Source: an uncultured bacterium (GTDB lineage: Bacteria > Actinomycetota > Actinomycetes > S36-B12). From it: DNA of 5,079 nt. The stretch covers positions 1 through 5,079 of the forward strand of contig CAITYI010000087.1 in NCBI GenBank assembly GCA_903896585.1. Direction: 5' to 3'. This document shows, in pieces, positions 1-4,235 of the stretch; the stretch's first letter is position 1; the number at the start of each line of letters is the position of its first letter. The notes under the pieces are model-generated. The model was not told where the DNA came from and did not search any database. It was given only the letters and a program-made list of their open reading frames with translations. Made by a program: the position numbers and the translations under genes.

Positions 1-1
1 T

Positions 2-664
2 GAATCATTTGCGGCACAGGCTGCATTAACTCTTGTGCTCTCTGATGCCCAACGCGATAAAGAACACCTTGCGCTTCTGGAAGATCGTGATCGAATTGGG
101 CGTGATCTTCATGATTTAGTTATTCAGCGAGTATTTGCTGCGGGCCTGATGCTTCAGGGGGTCACCCAATCAGCTGACGCTGGACCTCAATCCATTGCCC
201 AAGTGGAAAAAGCCATGGATCAACTTGATGAAACAATTCGGGAAATTCGACAGACTATTTTCGATTTGCATCTTGATATTAATCAGCAGAGCGTTAGTTA
301 TTTAGTAACTCAAGAAGTTCAATCCGCGTCGATCACATTGGGTTTCATTCCAAAATTAGAATTGTTGGGGATATCTGAAGTGGTAGTTCCAAATAATGTT
401 GTGGAAAACTTACTTGCGGTGGTGCGAGAGTCTCTGACTAATTGCGCGAAGCATGCACTAGCAACCGAAGTTTCGGTTGTGGTGAGTTCTTTGAATCAAA
501 CCCTCACCTGCAGTGTCACGGATAACGGGGTGGGGTACCAACCAAATGGTAGGAGTTCAGGGATAGCGAATATGGAGCGCAGGGCCCAGGAAAGCGGTGG
601 AACTTTCGCCATCGAAACTCAATCTAGTGGTGGCACGGCGGTCACCTGGACGGCGGCGATTTAA
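2..664 (+). CDS. devS: DevS/DosT-like sensor histidine kinase, C-terminal part (5' end outside window)
   Basis: The frame is open to the left edge, so the gene is partial; 220 residues are visible and the GTG at 35 is only an internal codon. The first residues (FAAQAALTLVLSDAQRDKEH) look like the helix that links a GAF sensor domain to the kinase core in DevS/DosT proteins. Next comes the HisKA_3 dimerisation and phosphotransfer domain with motif RDLHDLVIQRVF; the phosphoacceptor His is visible residue 37 (codon 110-112). The HATPase domain follows, with an N-box ESLTNCAKHA (Asn about 147), a G1 box DNGVGY (174-179) and a G2-like SSGIANMERRA. In this family the protein autophosphorylates and passes phosphate to a NarL/FixJ regulator; DevS/DosT sense O2, NO or redox through haem-bearing GAF domains, but those are outside the window, so the ligand is unknown. 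The likely partner is the adjacent convergent regulator. The ATP-binding and His residues are intact, so the kinase core appears functional. Family assignment is firm, the devS name less so. Confidence 0.88.
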   Translation, partial: ESFAAQAALTLVLSDAQRDKEHLALLEDRDRIGRDLHDLVIQRVFAAGLMLQGVTQSADAGPQSIAQVEKAMDQLDETIREIRQTIFDLHLDINQQSVSYLVTQEVQSASITLGFIPKLELLGISEVVVPNNVVENLLAVVRESLTNCAKHALATEVSVVVSSLNQTLTCSVTDNGVGYQPNGRSSGIANMERRAQESGGTFAIETQSSGGTAVTWTAAI

Positions 665-1306
665 TTATTTTTCAACTTCAAGGCGAGCCACATAAGCGGC
701 GGCCTGGGTGCGGCGCTCCATGCCCAACTTGGCAAGCAGCCCGGAAACATAGTTCTTGATCGTTTTCTCCGCGAGGTGCATGTTTTCACCGATTTGTCGA
801 TTGGTCATTCCCTGACCAATGAGTGTCAAAATTGTTCGTTCCTGTTCGGAGAGTTGCGAGAGTTCCGAATTTTCTTTAGACCCGTTGCGTAAGCGCTCCA
901 ACACTTTGCTGGTCATGCCGGGATCCAGCAGACTGTTACCACCGGCAACCTGTCGAATTGCCTCGATTAAGTCGTTTCCGCGAATTTCTTTGAGAACGTA
1001 ACCGGAAGCTCCGGCCATGATTGCATTGAAGAGCGCTTCATCGTCTGCATAAGAAGTGAGCATTAGACAGCTGACGGCGGGTTGAGATGACCGAACCTCT
1101 CGACACACTTCCACACCGCTCCCGTCGGGAAGACGAACATCCAGCACGGCAACATCGGGCTGGGCGGCGGGAATTCGCCGAAGTGCTTCCTCGGCGGTTC
1201 CGGCCTCACCCACGACTTCCATATCTCCCTGCAAACCGATGAGATCCGCCAGCCCACGTCTAACAATCTCGTGGTCGTCGAGCAGGAACACTCGGATGGA
1301 AGTCAT
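665..1306 (-). CDS. devR: DevR/DosR-family response regulator (NarL/FixJ, LuxR-type HTH)
   Basis: 213-residue transcription factor, close in length to mycobacterial DevR/DosR. The receiver domain (about 4-120) has the acidic pair D10-D11, phosphoacceptor D56 in AVLDVRLPDGSG, switch T84 in LMLTSY and K106 in SGYVLKE, each two positions later than the DosR equivalents D54, T82 and K104. The LuxR HTH (about 146-206) holds LSEQERTILTLIGQGMTNRQ and the recognition helix AEKTIKNYVSGLLAKLGMERRTQAA, nearly the same as in DosR. DosR controls hypoxia, NO and dormancy responses in mycobacteria; the regulon here is unknown. ATG at 1306 was chosen because homologues start just before the first beta strand (IRVFLLDDHE), and because a longer reading from 1378 would overlap the upstream gene and add an unrelated tail. 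The gap to the upstream gene is 25 nt. The stop directly abuts the kinase stop, so this gene cannot be co-transcribed with it. Confidence 0.93.
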   Translation of the reverse strand: MTSIRVFLLDDHEIVRRGLADLIGLQGDMEVVGEAGTAEEALRRIPAAQPDVAVLDVRLPDGSGVEVCREVRSSQPAVSCLMLTSYADDEALFNAIMAGASGYVLKEIRGNDLIEAIRQVAGGNSLLDPGMTSKVLERLRNGSKENSELSQLSEQERTILTLIGQGMTNRQIGENMHLAEKTIKNYVSGLLAKLGMERRTQAAAYVARLEVEK

Positions 1307-1318
1307 GCGTTCATTATG
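1307..1318 (-). promoter_or_regulatory. Possible leaderless promoter (-10 box) of devR-like gene
   Basis: On the - strand CATAAT (1318-1313) is followed by exactly six bases and then the A of the ATG at 1306. That spacing places the transcription start on the start codon itself. No convincing Shine-Dalgarno sequence and no good -35 box are visible. The gene may also be read through from the upstream MDMPI-family gene 25 nt away. Confidence 0.45.
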
Positions 1319-1331
1319 CAGGTAGGCGCCA

Positions 1332-2114
1332 CTAAGGCGTGGAAGAAAGTTGGGAAATGAATTCTTCCGCAAGATCACCGCTGGTGTCCGCGGCGGCTAA
1401 TGAATCAGCAACCGGTACCCGACCACTGAATGCATAGAGTAAATCTGGCCAGGACATGGTGATCGTGGCAGCACCGGCAACCGGAGCATCAACAAAACCG
1501 GCTCGGCCATCAGGGCCCATCTGAATGTGCACCGACCCTTCGATCTCAGGCCCGGTGACCGTCAAGGTCAGCGTGGACCCAATCGGAGCCCCCACTTTCT
1601 TCCCCCAGATCAGGGGAATTGAATTAATGATCCGTTGAAAGGTTGTGCGCGCCGGATTCGTACCAAGATTTCCCGGTGCATTAATTGCTGATCGAATATC
1701 TTGTTCGTGGGTCCATGCGTCAAAGGTCCGCATAGAGAGAAAAAGCTCTATTGGCATTTCATCTTTAACCCAAGGAACTTTGATATTTGGAGAGTTATTG
1801 GTCAGAAACTCCATTAACGCGTTGGCGGTGTCATTGAGTTGTTTCAATAATTCCTGGGGGGGAGTTCCTCGCCGGTAGTCAACGCCACGTTCGGTGAATT
1901 GATTGGATGATCCCTTGACGTGGGGAAGTGAAGCCCAGTCGGGTTCATGGTCAGGCTTCGGAGCGCCCAAGGCCATGGCATCTAGATCAATGAGGTGAGC
2001 CACAATGTCCGCTACCGTCCAACCAGGACAGGGGGTGGGCAAGTTCCACTGTGATTGATCCAGTCCCTCGAGCAACTGGCTGATGTCACGAATGGACTCC
2101 AGATACGTTGTCAT
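1332..2114 (-). CDS. Maleylpyruvate isomerase family (MDMPI/DinB-fold) mycothiol-dependent enzyme-like protein
   Basis: 260 residues from ATG 2114. The N-terminal MDMPI/DinB-like four-helix domain is recognised by LPTPCPGWTVADIVAHLIDL (about 25-44), the hallmark of this family. The C-terminal part (about 165-255) resembles the MDMPI C-terminal / SCP2-like domain, with GSTLTLTVTGP and a late VPVADSLAAADTSGDLA segment. Candidate metal ligands are H40, D132 and H136 (motif FDAWTHEQDIR). The 92-residue spacing from the first His to the acidic residue equals that remembered for H52/E144/H148 of Corynebacterium maleylpyruvate isomerase, but Asp replaces Glu. Known members use mycothiol or other thiols in isomerisation or transfer; the substrate here cannot be told. 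It lies upstream of devR on the same strand and divergent from the hydrolase gene. The start is uncertain: in-frame ATGs at 2156 and 2183 would add 14 or 23 residues. 2114 was chosen because MTTYLESIRD matches usual family N-termini, though no ribosome binding site supports it. Confidence 0.85.
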   Translation of the reverse strand: MTTYLESIRDISQLLEGLDQSQWNLPTPCPGWTVADIVAHLIDLDAMALGAPKPDHEPDWASLPHVKGSSNQFTERGVDYRRGTPPQELLKQLNDTANALMEFLTNNSPNIKVPWVKDEMPIELFLSMRTFDAWTHEQDIRSAINAPGNLGTNPARTTFQRIINSIPLIWGKKVGAPIGSTLTLTVTGPEIEGSVHIQMGPDGRAGFVDAPVAGAATITMSWPDLLYAFSGRVPVADSLAAADTSGDLAEEFISQLSSTP

Positions 2115-2207
2115 GGGGTCTGTCTGGGAACTAACGCTGCGGAGATCACCGGTCATAACAAAAGTCTGCCGGATCCGGTTCATAAATGCAGGTAATACGC
2201 TTATTCC
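2115..2207. promoter_or_regulatory. Divergent intergenic region with probable promoters
   Basis: This short gap separates the MDMPI-family gene (-) from the nitrilase-family gene (+). On the + strand TACGCT (2196-2201, a TANNNT -10 box) is followed by six bases and then the ATG at 2208, the ideal spacing for a leaderless transcript; no -35 box is clear. On the - strand CAGACT (2168-2163) stands in the same relation to the alternative ATG 2156, but is a weaker match. A perfect 10-bp palindrome CCGGATCCGG lies at 2169-2178 and could be an operator or chance. If the - strand gene starts at 2156 or 2183, part of this stretch is coding. Confidence 0.4.
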
Positions 2208-3002
2208 ATGAGCGTGCGAACCACCGTGATTCAACTCGATTGTTCCGACACCGAAACACCGGAGTCTCGGGTTGACCGTGTAATGGGGACACTCGATCAA
2301 CATGCTGGGAAAACAGACTTGCTGTTGCTGCCGGAACTGTGGAATGCCGGAGCATTTGATCTCGATCTGTGTAGGAAGTTAGCCCAACCAATTGATGGCC
2401 CATTGCCCACCGCCTTGAGCAACATGGCCCGTCAGCATCGCATGTGGATTCACGGCGGATCATTCTGTGAACGCGATGGAGACCACCTGTTTAACACCAG
2501 TGTTGTGTTTAACGACTCGGGTGACTTGGTTGCCAAGTACCGCAAAGTACATGTCTTTACCTATGCACGTGAACAAGACACCATGACACCGGGTCACGAG
2601 TACGTTGTTGTGAGAACTCCGCTGGGTCTCACGGGGATTGCGACCTGCTACGACGTTCGATTCCCTGAAATGTTTCGCGCCATGCGGGAAGCGGGCGCCC
2701 AAGCATTCCTTATTCCATCCGGGTGGCCAACAAAACGAATTGGTCAGTGGAACGCCCTATTACCCGCGCGTGCGGTGGAAAATCAAGCGTGGGTTATTGC
2801 GAATAACCAAGTCGGGCAGCAGGGAACTCACGTGCTTGGTGGTAACTCAGCCGTGATTGACCCCATGGGTGTGGTGCATGCGCACGCTGGCGACACCGAG
2901 GAAATATTCACGGTCGAAGTGGATCCTGCATTAGCTAATGAGTGGCGAACTGAATTCCCAGCGGCAAATGACATTGTGATAAGACCCGTGGTCACCTACT
3001 AA
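2208..3002 (+). CDS. Nitrilase-superfamily carbon-nitrogen hydrolase (amidase-like)
   Basis: 264 residues, a normal length for a single-domain CN hydrolase. The catalytic triad is visible: E43 in LLLLPELWNAG, K113 in YRKVHVF and C147 in GIATCYDVRFPE, with the conserved supporting E122. Further family signatures are NTSVVFNDSGDLVAKYRK, FLIPSGWP, ARAVENQAWVIANNQ and GGNSAVIDPMG. Such enzymes hydrolyse amides of small carboxylates in the cytosol; the overall pattern is nearest to the Nit/omega-amidase-like branch (for example removal of alpha-ketoglutaramate or deaminated glutathione), but the substrate cannot be fixed from sequence. There is no signal peptide. ATG 2208 puts the first beta strand (RTTVIQLDC) at the usual place and has a leaderless-type -10 box before it. 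The gene is divergent from the MDMPI-family gene, and its TAA overlaps the TAG of the convergent YkuD gene within the four bases CTAA (2999-3002). Confidence 0.9.
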   Translation: MSVRTTVIQLDCSDTETPESRVDRVMGTLDQHAGKTDLLLLPELWNAGAFDLDLCRKLAQPIDGPLPTALSNMARQHRMWIHGGSFCERDGDHLFNTSVVFNDSGDLVAKYRKVHVFTYAREQDTMTPGHEYVVVRTPLGLTGIATCYDVRFPEMFRAMREAGAQAFLIPSGWPTKRIGQWNALLPARAVENQAWVIANNQVGQQGTHVLGGNSAVIDPMGVVHAHAGDTEEIFTVEVDPALANEWRTEFPAANDIVIRPVVTY

Positions 3003-3736
3003 ATCACTTCAATAACGATCACTGGGTTCTTTTGGGGATCCACCCAGTTCATGATTTCTTTCATGGAGCTTTCGCGAATCGCGATACATCCGGCAGTTCG
3101 CTTGCCGTTGCTGACGTGTAAAAATATTCCACCACCCATGCGAGTGTTCGCAAATTCACTGGTGCGATTTATGCCTTGGGCTCCCTGGGTTATTGCCCCT
3201 GGTGGAAGGTTGTAGTCCAAGATTGCAACATAGTTGTACTGCTTACCGTAGGAATACAAGCGCTCCACATAATTTCCGTAACTGGACCAACTTCGATTTG
3301 CACTTTGAAATATGTTGTAGGTATCTGGAAACTTCGGGTTGTATGTCCAGGCATCATTGCGATCAACCCGAATGTAATCCAACTTCGTTCCAGGGTCAGC
3401 TTTCCGACCAAAGCTCGAAGTGATTGCATAAATTCCAGTCGGAGTTTTCCCAGTTCCTTGAACTCTTTGCTGGCCTGGTACCAGTCCGCCGTAGCCGAGA
3501 TCGGCAGAGACTTCGGGCACCACTTCGGTCCACCTACCGTTGGCGCGCTCAAATGCGCGCAGGGTGCCCTTGGTGGACTTCCAGTCGGGTGCCTGAACAA
3601 GAACAACCTGATTGGAATCCCCCACAGTTTGTAAAGCGGATGGCAGCGAGGGGGTTGCAATCGAGGGAAGCGCGGGAGTAAACAACGAAAAAACAATGGC
3701 GAGCGATGTAATCGCTCGCCATTGAGTGGAGTTCAT
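2999..3736 (-). CDS. Secreted YkuD-type L,D-transpeptidase-like protein
   Basis: 245 residues from ATG 3736. The N-terminus is a Sec signal peptide: short n-region MNSTQWRA, hydrophobic core ITSLAIVFSLFTPAL, and a likely cleavage after PSIA (about residue 27). The YkuD domain fills the rest, with GKTPTGIYAI (about 96-105) at its start and the catalytic region FLHVSNGKRTAGCIAI near the end, giving H207 and C217; WVDPQKNPVIVIEVI closes it. Such enzymes make or break peptide cross-links in peptidoglycan, or attach proteins to it, outside the membrane. The Cys is preceded by TAG instead of the classical SHG, as I recall from some secreted actinobacterial members, so the activity is probable but not proven. 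ATG 3736 lies 2 nt after the rhodanese stop, which suggests translational coupling; a start at 3772 would overlap that gene and add a tail before the signal peptide. Unusually, codons 5-17 contain a strong terminator-like hairpin plus T-run. Confidence 0.87.
   Translation of the reverse strand: MNSTQWRAITSLAIVFSLFTPALPSIATPSLPSALQTVGDSNQVVLVQAPDWKSTKGTLRAFERANGRWTEVVPEVSADLGYGGLVPGQQRVQGTGKTPTGIYAITSSFGRKADPGTKLDYIRVDRNDAWTYNPKFPDTYNIFQSANRSWSSYGNYVERLYSYGKQYNYVAILDYNLPPGAITQGAQGINRTSEFANTRMGGGIFLHVSNGKRTAGCIAIRESSMKEIMNWVDPQKNPVIVIEVI
3688..3724 (-). terminator. Intrinsic terminator-like hairpin inside the YkuD signal-peptide codons
   Basis: Read on the - strand, CAATGGCGAGCGAT (3724-3711) pairs without mismatch with ATCGCTCGCCATTG (3707-3694) across a 3-nt loop TAC. 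Six Ts (3693-3688) follow directly. A 14-bp stem with eight G/C pairs plus T6 is the standard form of a Rho-independent terminator. It faces the direction of ctaG-rhodanese-YkuD transcription only; no T-run follows on the + strand. It begins 15 nt after the rhodanese stop codon, the normal place for a terminator of that gene, yet it lies in codons 5-17 of the next open reading frame. It may lower downstream expression, act as an attenuator, or require a separate YkuD promoter, which I cannot see. Confidence 0.68.
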
Positions 3737-3738
3737 GT

Positions 3739-4158
3739 CTATGAAACTACCGGAAGACCTGCTTGTTCCCAACCGATGATGCCCGATTCGAGTTCGAAAA
3801 CTGCATTGATCCCCTGTTCGGATAGGTAATCAACCGCCGCAACGGAGCGATTCCCGCTCCGGCAGTAGACGGCATAAGTACCGGAGGGGTCGAGGGTGGC
3901 AATTTGGGCACCAAAATCTGGACCTTGCACATTGAAATTGACGGCGCCGTCAATGTGACCCATGGCGAATTCCTCCGGGGTTCGAACATCGATGATCTGC
4001 ACACCCGGGGTAGCCACCACAGTGGCAAACTGATTGGCATCAACGCGCTCAGGGCTGGCCGGCTGCTCAACAACCACGGCGGATCCAGCATCAGCCGGTT
4101 CGACGATTGCGGTAGCCGATTCACTGGAACAGCCGGTGAGGGATAGGGACAGGGCCAT
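3739..4158 (-). CDS. Rhodanese-domain lipoprotein (N-terminal leader interrupted by amber codon)
   Basis: 139 residues from the first uninterrupted ATG (4158). The visible order is a hydrophobic stretch ending in the lipobox LTGC (Cys10), a low-complexity Ala/Ser/Glu linker (about 11-38), then a single rhodanese domain (about 39-139) with IIDVRTPEEFAMGHIDGAVN and the active-site loop CRSGNR, catalytic C99. The conserved loop suggests a functional sulfurtransferase or persulfide carrier tethered to the outer face of the membrane. From ATG 4158 only nine residues precede the lipobox Cys and no basic residue is present, so this start gives a poor export signal. The frame continues upstream as K-I-G-F-A-F-A-S-A-A, preceded by TAG and then M-T-I, so the ancestral start was very likely ATG 4200. 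The gene lies 2 nt upstream of the YkuD gene and 31 nt (from ATG 4200) downstream of ctaG. It may be intact through readthrough or re-initiation, or a recent pseudogene. Confidence 0.8.
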   Translation of the reverse strand: MALSLSLTGCSSESATAIVEPADAGSAVVVEQPASPERVDANQFATVVATPGVQIIDVRTPEEFAMGHIDGAVNFNVQGPDFGAQIATLDPSGTYAVYCRSGNRSVAAVDYLSEQGINAVFELESGIIGWEQAGLPVVS

Positions 4159-4200
4159 GGCGGCCGAAGCGAATGCAAAGCCAATCTTCTAAATAGTCAT
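4159..4200 (-). other. Signal-peptide start of the rhodanese gene with in-frame amber codon
   Basis: From ATG 4200 the codons read M-T-I-TAG-K-I-G-F-A-F-A-S-A-A and join in frame to MALSLSLTGC of the coding region. If the TAG (4191-4189) were a Lys codon, which is one base away (AAG), the result would be a regular lipoprotein signal: basic n-region MTIKK, an Ala/Leu-rich core, lipobox LTGC with Cys at codon 24. TAG is used as the real stop of three other genes here (the MDMPI-family gene, YkuD and the rhodanese itself), so general recoding of amber as sense is unlikely. A sequencing error, nonsense mutation, suppression or re-initiation at 4158 remain possible. Confidence 0.7.
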
Positions 4201-4214
4201 ACCCCCTAGGGTAT
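4199..4214. promoter_or_regulatory. CsoR/CstR-like operator (inverted repeat)
   Basis: ATACCC-CCTA-GGGTAT is a perfect 6-bp inverted repeat around a 4-bp centre. The pattern of A/T ends enclosing a C-tract and a G-tract resembles operators bound by CsoR-family repressors, which sense Cu(I) (CsoR) or persulfides (CstR). It sits between ctaG and the rhodanese gene, covers the likely -10 box and includes the first two bases of ATG 4200, so a bound repressor would block transcription. A rhodanese target fits CstR and the CtaG neighbour fits copper, so the ligand is open. No repressor gene lies in the window. Confidence 0.55.
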
Positions 4215-4235
4215 ACCAAATCTGGGGTGAGTCAG
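4208..4235 (-). promoter_or_regulatory. Possible promoter of rhodanese-YkuD unit
   Basis: On the - strand CTGACT (4235-4230; four of six match TTGACA) and TACCCT (4213-4208; a TANNNT -10 box) are 16 nt apart. The -10 box ends seven bases before the A of ATG 4200, giving a leaderless or 1-nt-leader transcript. The -35 box includes the ctaG stop codon, and the -10 box lies inside the inverted-repeat operator. The G-run beside the ATG is too close to serve as a Shine-Dalgarno sequence for that ATG. Confidence 0.42.

Noticed and set aside
462..479. Inverted repeat CAACCGAA-GT-TTCGGTTG inside the kinase gene
   Set aside because: Eight-bp arms around only 2 nt, within conserved HATPase codons and without a following T-run; most likely chance.
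599..610. GGAACTTTCGCC, similar to half of a DosR box
   Set aside because: It lies inside the kinase coding sequence, far from any start in the right direction, and lacks the second half-site.
1307..1378. 24-residue N-terminal extension of the DevR-like regulator
   Set aside because: It would overlap the end of the upstream gene and precede the usual DosR-type start; ATG 1306 matches the family and has a suitably placed -10 box.
2146..2463. 105-residue - strand frame across the start of the nitrilase-family gene
   Set aside because: Antisense to conserved N-terminal codons including the catalytic Glu; no family resemblance.
3543..3560. GCGCGC-tcaaat-GCGCGC inverted repeat
   Set aside because: Short self-complementary arms in coding sequence, no T-run on either strand.
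3176..3634. 152-residue open frame on the + strand opposite the YkuD gene
   Set aside because: Antisense shadow of a well-supported gene, with no domain signature and no convincing start context.
3190..3696. 168-residue open frame on the - strand within the YkuD gene
   Set aside because: It lies in another frame of a gene with a clear signal peptide and catalytic motif; its translation shows no recognisable domain.
3747..4184. 145-residue - strand frame from a TTG at 4184, overlapping the rhodanese gene
   Set aside because: Different frame from the rhodanese domain and rich in Pro, Ser and Arg as out-of-frame readings are; it does not rescue the interrupted leader.
3739..4200. Genetic code with TAG read as sense, to explain the amber codon
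   Set aside because: Three genes in the window end at TAG at the expected family length, so TAG works as a normal stop here.
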